Assembly: GCF_013009075.1 (NCBI RefSeq)
Contig: NZ_CP053108.1
Span: forward strand, 434,001-498,000
From: Halomonas sp. TA22
GTDB lineage: Bacteria > Pseudomonadota > Gammaproteobacteria > Pseudomonadales > Halomonadaceae
Length of the DNA stretch: 64,000 bases
Direction: 5' to 3'
The notes under the pieces were generated by a model that was given only the letters and a program-made list of their open reading frames with translations, had not been told where the DNA came from and searched no databases. Positions 18,180 through 26,275 of the stretch are shown here, in pieces. Position numbers and translations under genes: made by a program. Numbering within the stretch: position 1 is the stretch's first letter; every line of letters starts with the position of its first letter.

Positions 18180-19178
18180 CTAGCGTTGCGCCAGGCGCCT
18201 CGCCTGGTCGAAGGTCTCCAGCGAGACGCCATTGCCGGAGAGAATCAGCGCGACCTTCTGGCCACGAATGTCGATGGCGTGTTCGACAAGCGCCGCCAGA
18301 CCGACGGCTGCGGCTCCCTCTACCAGCAGCTTCTCATGTTCGAGAATATCGACCATGGCGCAGGCGATAGCCCGCTCGGAGACCTGATGGTGATCGTCCA
18401 TCATCTCGCGCACCAACGCGAGACTGCAGCGGTTGGCAAGGCCGATGCCGCCGCCCAGCGAATCGCCGAGACTCTCGACCTCTTCCACCTCGACTGGGGA
18501 GCCGGTGCACAAGCTCTCCCACATCGCTGCACCCTGAGTGAGGCTCACCCCGGTGATACGCGTCTGCGGACGGATCGCTTTTAGTGCCGCGCCGATGCCC
18601 CCCAGCAGACCGCCACCGGAGAGCGCCACAATCACTTGGTCGAGGTCTGGCTCATCCTCGAGAAGCTCGAGACCGATGGTGCCCTGACCGGCGGCGATCA
18701 GCGCATCGTCGAAGGGGGGAATCGAGATCATGCCCTGTTCCCGCACCAACCGCTCGACTTCGCCGAAGGCTTCGTCCTGGCTCCTGCCGACCAGCTTGAC
18801 CGTAGCGCCCAGCGCTTCGATGGCAGCCACCTTGTTGCGAGGCACCAGATTCGACAGGCAGATCGTCGCCGGCACGCCCAGGCGCGCCGCGGCAAATGCG
18901 ACTGCTCGGCCATGGTTGCCGGTGGAGGCAGTCGTCACGCCACGCACGAGCTTGTCGAATTCGGGCCGCTGTATTAGCGCGGCGATCATGTTGGTCGCCC
19001 CGCGCAGCTTGAAGGCACCGGTGGGCTGGAGCGTCTCGAGCTTGAGAAACACCTCGCCCTCGAAGCGCGCGGAGAGCGCCTGGGAGCGCACCAGCGGCGT
19101 ACGTCTCACTTGGCCGGCGATGCGCTTGCGCGCCTCGAAGATCGCGGCCAGCGTCACGCCGTGCTCGGGTGTGGACAT
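18180..19178 (-). CDS. eutB: Hydroxyectoine-utilisation dehydratase EutB (serine/threonine dehydratase family)
   Basis: 332 residues of the fold-type II PLP family. The PLP lysine is Lys57 in PTGAFKLRGA, the phosphate-cradle loop is ALSGGGLLGGIG (about 188-199), and STGNHGRAVA follows the first domain. In isolation it would read as threonine dehydratase. Context between eutC and doeD points to EutB, thought to dehydrate the hydroxylated intermediate from hydroxyectoine so it can join the ectoine route. The start at 19178 follows AAGGAAG. Confidence 0.88.
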   Translation of the reverse strand: MSTPEHGVTLAAIFEARKRIAGQVRRTPLVRSQALSARFEGEVFLKLETLQPTGAFKLRGATNMIAALIQRPEFDKLVRGVTTASTGNHGRAVAFAAARLGVPATICLSNLVPRNKVAAIEALGATVKLVGRSQDEAFGEVERLVREQGMISIPPFDDALIAAGQGTIGLELLEDEPDLDQVIVALSGGGLLGGIGAALKAIRPQTRITGVSLTQGAAMWESLCTGSPVEVEEVESLGDSLGGGIGLANRCSLALVREMMDDHHQVSERAIACAMVDILEHEKLLVEGAAAVGLAALVEHAIDIRGQKVALILSGNGVSLETFDQARRLAQR

Positions 19179-19266
19179 AATCTTCCTTGGGGTTAGAAAC
19201 GAGAACGCTGCAATTCAATTGCAGCGTTAGCATAGCAGTTGGCTCTCGTCTGGCGATTATCGGTGA

Positions 19267-20673
19267 TCAGGTAAGATCGCGCGCATTGACCAGCTCGTCG
19301 AGTACTCGATCCACCGCACGCCGGGCCCGCGCCACGATCTCGTCGACCTCGTCGCGGCTGGTGACCAGCGGTGGAGCGAAGCCGAGGATCTCCCCCTGGG
19401 GCATGGCCCGGGCGATCAGGTTCTCGTCGAGCGCAGCGGCGGCGATGCGGGGGCCTACCTTGAGCGACGGGTCGAATGACTGGCGCATCGCCGGGTTCGG
19501 CGAGAACTCCAGCGCCGCGAGCATCCCCACGCCACGCACGTTACCGACGATAGGATGATCACCGAAGGCCGTGTGCATGGCCTGCTGCAGATAAGCACCG
19601 GTCTCGGCAGCGTTCTGGGTCAGCCCCTCACGCTCGATGATCGCCAGGTTGGCAAGACCGGCGGCACAGCCCAGCGCATGGCCCGAGTAGGTCCAGCCGT
19701 GGCCGATCGGGCCATACTCGCCGGTGCCCTGCTCCAGCACCTGCCAGACGCGATCGCCGACGATCACCCCGGAGAGCGGCTGATAGGCGCTGGTAAGCCC
19801 CTTGGCGACGGTGATGAGATCGGGCTTGATGCCGTAGAAGTGGCTGCCGAAGTCGGTGCCGATACGCCCGAAGCCACACACCACCTCGTCGGCGATCAAC
19901 AGCACGTCGTACTTGGCGAGCACCGCCTGGATCGCTTCCCAATAGCCCTCAGGCGGCGGCACGATGCCGCCGGTGCCGAGTACCGGCTCGCCGATGAAGG
20001 CGGCCACGGAGTCGGGGCCTTCATCGAGAATCATCGCCTCGAGCTCGGCGGCACAGTGGCGGGAGAACTCCCGCTCGCTCATGCCCTGCTGCTCGTCGCC
20101 GCGATGATAGTAGGAGGGCGCCAGGGTATGCCGGATGGTGTCGATCGGCAGGTCAAAGTGGTCATGGAACGCCTTGAGTCCGGTCAGCGAGCCGGTGGCA
20201 ATGCCGGAGCCGTGATAGCCGCGCATCCGCGAGATCACCTTCTTCTTTTGCGGACGGCCAAGTACGTTGTTGTAGTAGCGCACGATCTTGAGCTGGGTCT
20301 CGTTGGCGTCGGAGCCGGAGAGACCGTAGTAGACCTTGGACATGCCGGGGCCGGCGAGTGCGAGGATCTTCTCGGAAAGCGCGATCTGCGGCTCGTTGGA
20401 GTGGCCCATGTAGGTGTGGTAGTAGGAAAGCTCGAGGGCCTGCTGGTAGATCGCCTCGGCGATCTCGGTGCGCCCGTAGCCGATATTGACGCAGTAGAGG
20501 CCGGCAAAGCCGTCGATGAACTCGCGGCCATCCTTGTCGACGATCGAGATACCCTTGCCTCCAGTGATCACGCGCCCCGGCATGTCGCCGTGAGCGAAAT
20601 CACGCAGGTGCGTGGAGGCGTGGAAGGTGACCTTGCGGTCGCGCTCGATCAGATCGCGGTGCTGCTGGTTCAT
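19267..20673 (-). CDS. doeD: Diaminobutyrate transaminase DoeD (class III aminotransferase)
   Basis: 468 residues of the class III PLP aminotransferase family. Lys291 in LITVAKGLTS is the PLP lysine; ADEVVCGFGRIG and YYGLSGSDANE are conserved. In ectoine breakdown it converts L-2,4-diaminobutyrate to aspartate semialdehyde. The enzyme class is certain; the assignment to DoeD rests on the neighbouring doeC, doeB and doeA. The ribosome site is weak (AGAGAG). It lies 78 bp after doeC. Confidence 0.9.
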   Translation of the reverse strand: MNQQHRDLIERDRKVTFHASTHLRDFAHGDMPGRVITGGKGISIVDKDGREFIDGFAGLYCVNIGYGRTEIAEAIYQQALELSYYHTYMGHSNEPQIALSEKILALAGPGMSKVYYGLSGSDANETQLKIVRYYNNVLGRPQKKKVISRMRGYHGSGIATGSLTGLKAFHDHFDLPIDTIRHTLAPSYYHRGDEQQGMSEREFSRHCAAELEAMILDEGPDSVAAFIGEPVLGTGGIVPPPEGYWEAIQAVLAKYDVLLIADEVVCGFGRIGTDFGSHFYGIKPDLITVAKGLTSAYQPLSGVIVGDRVWQVLEQGTGEYGPIGHGWTYSGHALGCAAGLANLAIIEREGLTQNAAETGAYLQQAMHTAFGDHPIVGNVRGVGMLAALEFSPNPAMRQSFDPSLKVGPRIAAAALDENLIARAMPQGEILGFAPPLVTSRDEVDEIVARARRAVDRVLDELVNARDLT

Positions 20674-20751
20674 TATGCTCTCTCTTTTTCCAGGTCCCCG
20701 CCGCGGCGAGGAGGTGTTCGTATTCGCAATGTGTCGCTAATGCAAGCGCAG

Positions 20752-22230
20752 CTAGCTCCCAGACACAGACCCCAATGCGCCGAGGCAGTAATACTTCGTC
20801 TCCAGAAACTCCTCGATCCCTGCAGCGCCGCCCTCGCGCCCAAGGCCCGACTGCTTGACGCCACCGAAGGGGATCGGCGGGCCGGTCATCTTCACCGAGT
20901 TGACCGAGACCATGCCGTACTCCAGGCCGCGCAAGAGTTTCCAGATACGCCGAATATCGTGGGTGTAGACGTAGGCCGCCAGGCCGTACTCGGTGTCGTT
21001 GGCCATCGCGATCACTTCGTCGTCATTGCGGTAGGCGGTCACTCCCGCCACCGGGGCGAAGTTCTCCTCGCGCCACACCTTCATCTGTGGCGTGACCCCG
21101 GTCAGCAGCACCGGCATGAAATAGTTCGGCCCCGGCGCCTGGGCCTGGTCACCGGCGACCAGCGTCGCGCCACGCGAAATGGCATCATCGACGATGCTCG
21201 ACGCCTTCTCCACCGCCTGACCATGGATCAACGGGCCGAGATCGACCTCGCCCTGCATGCCGTTACCTACGCTCAGCGCTGCCATGCGCTCGGCGAAATG
21301 GCTGACGAACGCGTCGTGGATCGACTCATGCACCAGGATACGATTGGCCGCCAGGCAGTCCTGGCCAGCGGTCTGGAACTTGGCCGCCACCGCGGCGAGC
21401 GCCGCCTCCCTTGGGTCCATGTCCGGGCCGACGATGAACGGAGCGTTGCCGCCAAGCTCGAGCGAGATGCGCTTGACGGTGGCTGCGCTCTGCTCGTAGA
21501 GCAGCCGACCGACGCGGGTCGAGCCGGTGAAGGAGAGCGCCTTGATGCGTGGCTCGGCGCACAGGAGCTTCGATACCTCCGGGGCATCGCCCAGCACCAC
21601 GTTGAAAATCCCCGCAGGAATGCCGGCACGCTCGGCGAGCTCGGCCAGCGCCAGCGCCGAATAGGGCGTCTCGCCGGCCGGCTTGACGATCACCGGACAG
21701 CCGGCCGCCAGCGCCGCGGCGGCTTTTCGGGTGATCATCGCCAGCGGGAAGTTCCATGGCGTGATCAACGCGGCGATGCCCACCGGCTCCTTGAGCGTGC
21801 CGAGCGCGGTATTGGGAATGTGGCTGGGGATGGTCTCGCCAAAGGTGCGCTTGCCCTCCTCGGCGAACCAGCGGATGAAGCTCGCGCCATACTCGACCTC
21901 ACCACGCGCATCCGTCAGCGGCTTGCCCTGCTCCAGCGTCATGATGGTCGCCAGATCCTCGCGATTGGCGAGCAGCAAGTCGTACCAGGCCAGCAGACGC
22001 TCGCAGCGCTCGTCGGCGCGTAGCGAGCGCCACTGGGCGAAGGCGGCATCGGCGGCATCCACTGCACCACGGATCTGTGCCGGCTCGAGCCAGGGAACAT
22101 GACCCAGCACCTCGCCGGTGGCCGGATTGATCACGGCCTCCTCTCGTCCACCATCACCATATGTCCATTTGCCGCCGACATAAGCGTGTTCGCGAAACAG
22201 GCGCGGATCGCTTAGCTTGGAATGAATCAC
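20752..22230 (-). CDS. doeC: Aspartate-semialdehyde dehydrogenase DoeC (aldehyde dehydrogenase family)
   Basis: 492 residues from a GTG start at 22230, chosen because GGGGAG lies 7 bp upstream; a longer frame to 22293 has no such site. It is an NAD(P) aldehyde dehydrogenase of the succinate-semialdehyde type: Asn160 in TPWNFP, Glu258 in LELGGNAP and nucleophile Cys292 in AGQDCLAANR. In the Doe pathway it oxidises aspartate semialdehyde to aspartate. By sequence alone it would be called GabD-like; the cluster decides. Confidence 0.9.
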   Translation of the reverse strand: MIHSKLSDPRLFREHAYVGGKWTYGDGGREEAVINPATGEVLGHVPWLEPAQIRGAVDAADAAFAQWRSLRADERCERLLAWYDLLLANREDLATIMTLEQGKPLTDARGEVEYGASFIRWFAEEGKRTFGETIPSHIPNTALGTLKEPVGIAALITPWNFPLAMITRKAAAALAAGCPVIVKPAGETPYSALALAELAERAGIPAGIFNVVLGDAPEVSKLLCAEPRIKALSFTGSTRVGRLLYEQSAATVKRISLELGGNAPFIVGPDMDPREAALAAVAAKFQTAGQDCLAANRILVHESIHDAFVSHFAERMAALSVGNGMQGEVDLGPLIHGQAVEKASSIVDDAISRGATLVAGDQAQAPGPNYFMPVLLTGVTPQMKVWREENFAPVAGVTAYRNDDEVIAMANDTEYGLAAYVYTHDIRRIWKLLRGLEYGMVSVNSVKMTGPPIPFGGVKQSGLGREGGAAGIEEFLETKYYCLGALGSVSGS

Positions 22231-22420
22231 TGGACATCTCCCCTGACGCACCGAGCCTGGGTGGGGCCTCGGCCAAAAATGGCCAGGCGACACAAGGCCG
22301 CCTGTTGCCTACAGGATACGGGGTTAAGGCGGGAGAGACTTTTCGTTGCGTCGTCGGCAGGATACGTTTTTTTTCGAGTCGCACGTCATAGGCGTTTTTT
22401 TTTCTGCAAGACGCTTACGC
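22231..22420. promoter_or_regulatory. fdhD-doeC gap with two phased A-tracts
   Basis: 190 bp between fdhD and doeC. On the coding (minus) strand it carries an A9 tract (22395-22403) and an A8 tract (22367-22374) whose starts are 28 bp apart, near three helical turns. Such tracts bend DNA and can act as UP-like elements, so a separate promoter for doeC-doeD-eutB-eutC is plausible. I find no convincing -35/-10 pair. Confidence 0.3.
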
Positions 22421-23227
22421 TCAGAGCGGCCCACTGAGCCGTTCGAGGCGCCTGCCACGGTGACAGCAGATCAGATTGAGATCGCAGGTGCGCGCGACTT
22501 CCACCGCCAGCGCCGAGGGCAGCGACAGCGTCGCCAGAGTGCCGATACCGGCACGTACGGTTTTCTGTACCAACTCGAGACTGCAGCGACTGGAGAGTAG
22601 AACCGCCGCTGGCGTCACGCCGCGCACCAGCGTATCGCCGATCACTCGATCCAGCGCATTGTGCCGGCCGATATCCACGCCACGCGCCAGCACCTGCCCC
22701 TCCTCGTCGAGCGCAAGCGCGGTATGCTGCCCACGGACGATGAGACGCTGCAGCGTATCCACGCCAAGCGCAAGCGCCGAAGGCGCCAGAGCCGGCTGAG
22801 CCGGCAGGCGCGTCAAGCCCAGCATCAGTTGCGACTCTTCGGCCACGCCACAGGCACCACAGCTCGATACCGAGGCCCCGGCACGCTGCAACGAGGCGGC
22901 CCGCTCCACCAGGCGAGGCGCAACGTCCAGGCGCACGGCCAGACCATGCCGAAGCCGGGAGAGGTGAATGCCTTCGACCTGATCGGCACGCTCGATCCAA
23001 CCGGCGGTGAAGGCATGCCCCATGGCCAATGGCTCCAGCGCTTCGGGCGTGGCCAGCAGAGTCACCATCGCCGTGTCGTTGAGCGACAGCGTCAATGGCT
23101 GTTCGTAGGGCCCGTCAAGCGCGCGTAGAGGCCGCTTGCGTTGATCGTCGTAACACGAGACGGCGGGAGGCGCATGACGCATCATCGACTCTAGCGGCAT
23201 GAGGATATCCAAAGGCAGTAGGTCCAC
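22421..23227 (-). CDS. fdhD: Formate dehydrogenase accessory sulfurtransferase FdhD
   Basis: 268 residues from GTG 23227; ATG 23200 or 23185 are alternative starts and I cannot separate them firmly. FdhD carries sulfur from IscS to the molybdenum cofactor of formate dehydrogenases. The sulfur-relay cysteines are Cys123 and Cys126 in SSCGACG, matching the family pair. MGHAFTAGWI and GVDIGRHNALD are also conserved. No formate dehydrogenase or molybdenum cofactor gene is in the window. Its position between doeX and doeC is unexpected. Co-orientation suggests it may be read with the ectoine genes. Confidence 0.92.
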   Translation of the reverse strand: MDLLPLDILMPLESMMRHAPPAVSCYDDQRKRPLRALDGPYEQPLTLSLNDTAMVTLLATPEALEPLAMGHAFTAGWIERADQVEGIHLSRLRHGLAVRLDVAPRLVERAASLQRAGASVSSCGACGVAEESQLMLGLTRLPAQPALAPSALALGVDTLQRLIVRGQHTALALDEEGQVLARGVDIGRHNALDRVIGDTLVRGVTPAAVLLSSRCSLELVQKTVRAGIGTLATLSLPSALAVEVARTCDLNLICCHRGRRLERLSGPL

Positions 23228-23329
23228 TAACCCTAGCCTGCCCGCGCCGGCAGCGCCAGGAGAGCGGCCAAATGCGGTTAGCCTATCGAGCCATTCGCGC
23301 CCTTGTCCACCGCCTCGTCGGCAAGTTTG

Positions 23330-23806
23330 CTATGAGGTGCGATCGAGCAGCGACAGTGGGGGCTGGGTCTGCTTGACCGTCTTGGTGACGATGTAGGTGA
23401 AGTAGCGCTCGATGCCGATCTCCGACATCAGCCAGGCATCGATCAGCCGCTGGTAGGCGTCGATGGAGTCGGCCTCGATCTTGATCAGGTAGTCGACGCC
23501 GCCGCCTACCGCTACGCACTCGGTGACCTCGGGCGTCTCCATCACCACCGCCTCGAAGCGCTGGAAACTTTCGGCATTGTGTGTCTTGAGCTCGATCTGT
23601 ACCCACACCGGAGTGCTCTTGGCCAGTGCGCTGGGATTGAGACGCGCGCCGTAGCCCTCGATGATACCGGCCTTCTCCAGGCGCCGCACCCGCTCCCAGC
23701 AGGGGCTGACCGAGAGGTTGATCGCCTCGGCCAGCCTCGACTTGGTGATACGACCGTCCCTGGCCAGAATCTCGAGAATCTTCAGGTCGTATCGATCCAG
23801 CTTCAT
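23330..23806 (-). CDS. doeX: Lrp/AsnC-family regulator DoeX
   Basis: 158 residues: an AsnC-type helix-turn-helix (about 1-60; RITKSRLAEAINLSVSPCWERVRRLEKAG) and a C-terminal RAM effector domain (65-150; GGGVDYLIKIEA). In Halomonas the third gene after doeA and doeB encodes DoeX, a transcription factor for ectoine genes that binds DNA upstream of the cluster. It follows doeB by 9 bp in the same orientation, so it is co-transcribed. A feast/famine-type ligand such as a diaminobutyrate derivative is inferred. Confidence 0.9.
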   Translation of the reverse strand: MKLDRYDLKILEILARDGRITKSRLAEAINLSVSPCWERVRRLEKAGIIEGYGARLNPSALAKSTPVWVQIELKTHNAESFQRFEAVVMETPEVTECVAVGGGVDYLIKIEADSIDAYQRLIDAWLMSEIGIERYFTYIVTKTVKQTQPPLSLLDRTS

Positions 23807-23815
23807 GGTTCTCTC

Positions 23816-24835
23816 TTACCCCAGCGAGTCGACGATTTCCGCTACCACTGCAATGGTATCGCCCATGTTGACCAGCGAGGGGAAGCGCTTGGCCACCAGC
23901 ATCCCGTCACGAGCGGCGCGATACTCCACCGGTTCGGCACCGCTGCGCGTCATATCGTAGATGCGCGCAATCACCTGGCCCTTCTCCACCCGATCACCCA
24001 GTACCAACTCCAGCTCTAGCAACCCGGTATGCTCACTCTGCAAGTAACAGCTGGCATCGGGCATGTCGAGATAGACCTGGGGCTCGGCGGGCATCTCGAC
24101 CTCGCCGCCCACCAGGCCATAGTGAATCAGGAAATTGCGAATGCCGCGCTCGGCGATCGCCAGGCGCGCAGGGTCGGTACTGCCCCCGCCGCCCAGCTCG
24201 GTGGCCACGAAGATTTTGCCCTGGCTCTCCACCGCGGTATCGAACAGTGTCGCGGCGTCGAGCTCGTACATCATCATCGCGTAGGGGGCGCCGAACGCCT
24301 TGGCACCCTCCAGGGCCCGATGATGCTGCTGTGCATCGTCGAGGGCATGCGACGCTCCGAACGGCAGGATATCCAGGGTACGGCCGCCGGAATGCAGGTC
24401 AAGCACGACATCGCTCATCGGTACCATGACGCGGGTGAAGTAGTCGGCGATCTTCTCGGTCACCGTACCGTCCGGGTCGCCGGGGAAGCTGCGGTTGAGA
24501 TTGCCGCCATCCATCGGTGAGGTACGCTTGCCGACCATTGCTGCCGGGGTGTTCATCATCGGCACGATAATCACTCGCCCCGTCACTTCCTCGGCCCGGA
24601 GCGAGTTGGCAAGCTTCAAAAGGCCGATGATCCCCTCATACTCGTCACCATGGTTGCCGCCGGTGAGCAGCGCCGTGGGGCCTTCGCCGTTGCTGATCAC
24701 GGTGATGGGAATCATCACCGCGCCCCAGGCGGAGTCGTCGGTGGAGATCGGCAGCTTGAGAAAGCCGTGCTGTACGCCCTGGGCATCGAAATCGACGGTG
24801 GCGGAAATAGGGCTGGGCCGCATCCGATTGCTCAC
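23816..24835 (-). CDS. doeB: N-alpha-acetyl-L-2,4-diaminobutyrate deacetylase DoeB
   Basis: 339 residues of the succinylglutamate desuccinylase/aspartoacylase (M14-like zinc) family. Metal ligands are visible as His62 and Glu65 in GGNHGDEYEG and His147 in LDLHSGG. It removes acetate from the product of DoeA to give diaminobutyrate. The GTG start at 24835 has GAGGAG 8 bp upstream; ATG 24823 is a possible alternative. It lies 14 bp after doeA and is clearly co-transcribed. Confidence 0.93.
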   Translation of the reverse strand: MSNRMRPSPISATVDFDAQGVQHGFLKLPISTDDSAWGAVMIPITVISNGEGPTALLTGGNHGDEYEGIIGLLKLANSLRAEEVTGRVIIVPMMNTPAAMVGKRTSPMDGGNLNRSFPGDPDGTVTEKIADYFTRVMVPMSDVVLDLHSGGRTLDILPFGASHALDDAQQHHRALEGAKAFGAPYAMMMYELDAATLFDTAVESQGKIFVATELGGGGSTDPARLAIAERGIRNFLIHYGLVGGEVEMPAEPQVYLDMPDASCYLQSEHTGLLELELVLGDRVEKGQVIARIYDMTRSGAEPVEYRAARDGMLVAKRFPSLVNMGDTIAVVAEIVDSLG

Positions 24836-24849
24836 TGCTCGCTCTCCTC

Positions 24850-26049
24850 TCATTTGACAAATAGCTGGCGTGGAAAATGGGCCAGCGGTTCGGCACCGCT
24901 CTCGGTGATCAGGATGCTCTCGGTGATCTCCAGACCCCAGTCGTCCATCCACATGCCGGGCATGAAGTGGAAGGTCATGCCCGGCTGCAGGAGGGTCTCG
25001 TCCGAGGGGCGCAGACTCATGGTGCGCTCGCCCCAGTCCGGCGGATAGCTGATCCCGATCGGGTAGCCGCAGCGCGCACCACCCCGGTCGAAGCCATACT
25101 TGTCCATCGCCGCGCCCAGCGCCATGGCGATGTCGGCACAGCGGTTGCCCGGCTTGGCCACGGCAAGGCCGTTCTCGATGCCCTCGAGCAGGGCCGATTC
25201 GCCGCGCACGAAGTCCTGGGGCGGCTTGCCCAGAAACACCGTGCGCGACAGCGGCGCATGGTAGCGCTTGAAACAGCCGGCGATCTCGAAGAAGGTGCCC
25301 TCGCCCTTGCGAAACGGCGTATCGTCCCAGGTCAGGTGGGGAGCGGCGGCGTCGGAGCCGGTCGGCAGCAGCGGCACGATGGCCGGATAGTCGCCGCCGT
25401 GGGTCACGCCATGCTCGTCGGTCCATCCCTCGATACCAACCCGATAGATCTCCGAAACCAGCTTGCTCTTGGCCAGGCCAGGTTCGATCATCTCGAGGAT
25501 TCGGGAATGCATGCACTCGACGATTCTCGCCGCCACACGCATATACTCGATCTCCTTGGGCGACTTGATTGCCCGACACCAGTTGACCAGGGCGTTGGCA
25601 TCAAGGAAGCGGGCGTGGGGCAGTTCACGCAGCAAACTCTGGTAGGCCTTGGCAGAGAAGTAGTAGTTGTCCATCTCCATGCCCACCACGCCGGTGTGCC
25701 AGCCGCGGTCGGGCATCACCGTCTGGGCCAGGTACTCCATGGGGTGCATGTCCGGATTCTGCACGTAGTAATCTGGGTAGTAGGTGATGTTGTCCGGGTC
25801 CATCCAGCAGGTACGCAGTGCGCCGTTGCTGTCCTGACGACGGCCATACCATACCGGCTCGCCCTCCAGTCCCAGCAGTACGCACTGGTGCACGTAGAAC
25901 GACCAACCGTCATAGCCCGTCAGCCAGGCCATGTTGGAGGGATCGCTGATGACCAATACGTCGATACCTCGACTGGCCATCTCCGCACGCACCTTCCATA
26001 GGCGTTGCGCATACTCCTCACGAGTGAAAGGCAGGGAAACCTGAATCAT
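24850..26049 (-). CDS. doeA: Ectoine hydrolase DoeA
   Basis: 399 residues of the M24 (creatinase/aminopeptidase P-like) family: N-terminal creatinase domain (about 8-160) and C-terminal pita-bread domain. DoeA opens the ectoine ring to N-acetyl-diaminobutyrates. The motif MAWLTGYDGWSFYVHQ, typical of ectoine hydrolases, lies near residues 40-55. Several metal-binding positions of true M24 peptidases are replaced, as expected for creatinase-like enzymes. It is first in the degradation operon and diverges from enuR, with a promoter and operator at 26171-26198. Confidence 0.93.
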   Translation of the reverse strand: MIQVSLPFTREEYAQRLWKVRAEMASRGIDVLVISDPSNMAWLTGYDGWSFYVHQCVLLGLEGEPVWYGRRQDSNGALRTCWMDPDNITYYPDYYVQNPDMHPMEYLAQTVMPDRGWHTGVVGMEMDNYYFSAKAYQSLLRELPHARFLDANALVNWCRAIKSPKEIEYMRVAARIVECMHSRILEMIEPGLAKSKLVSEIYRVGIEGWTDEHGVTHGGDYPAIVPLLPTGSDAAAPHLTWDDTPFRKGEGTFFEIAGCFKRYHAPLSRTVFLGKPPQDFVRGESALLEGIENGLAVAKPGNRCADIAMALGAAMDKYGFDRGGARCGYPIGISYPPDWGERTMSLRPSDETLLQPGMTFHFMPGMWMDDWGLEITESILITESGAEPLAHFPRQLFVK

Positions 26050-26170
26050 GGGCCATTCGCCACTGAAAAATCGCCGAAACCAGCCTAACTTCCCAAGGAA
26101 GCTGGCCGAGCCGTTGTTACTTGCCTACCTAGATGGAACTGGCGCGCTGCTGAAAGAATTGTACTGATTG

Positions 26171-26199
26171 ATTATGAAAGAAAGCATGTCAATTGTCAG
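26171..26199 (-). promoter_or_regulatory. doeA promoter
   Basis: On the minus strand CTGACA (plus 26194-26199), a 17-bp spacer and CATAAT (plus 26171-26176) each match the sigma-70 boxes at 5 of 6 bases. The -35 is overlapped by the repeat at 26187-26198, fitting repression by EnuR. Confidence 0.55.
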
Positions 26200-26275
26200 T
26201 CAATGCTCCAAGGGCGATACTAGCACCCACGCCAAGCTCGCCGTCAAAGGCTTTATTGCATCATGACAATTGATC
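26187..26275. promoter_or_regulatory. Inverted TGACAATTGA-type repeats, candidate EnuR/DoeX sites
   Basis: TGTCAATTGTCA (26187-26198) read on the minus strand is TGACAATTGACA. A second copy TGACAATTGATC lies at 26264-26275 over the enuR start codon, and the two match at 10 of 12 bases. One covers the doeA -35 box and the other the first codons of enuR, so a single regulator could block both directions. Which protein binds is inferred only from location. Confidence 0.35.

Noticed and set aside
19555-22023. An 822-codon open frame on the plus strand opposite doeD and doeC
   Set aside because: It is antisense to two well-conserved enzymes, has no family resemblance and no ribosome site, and arises from GC-rich codon bias.
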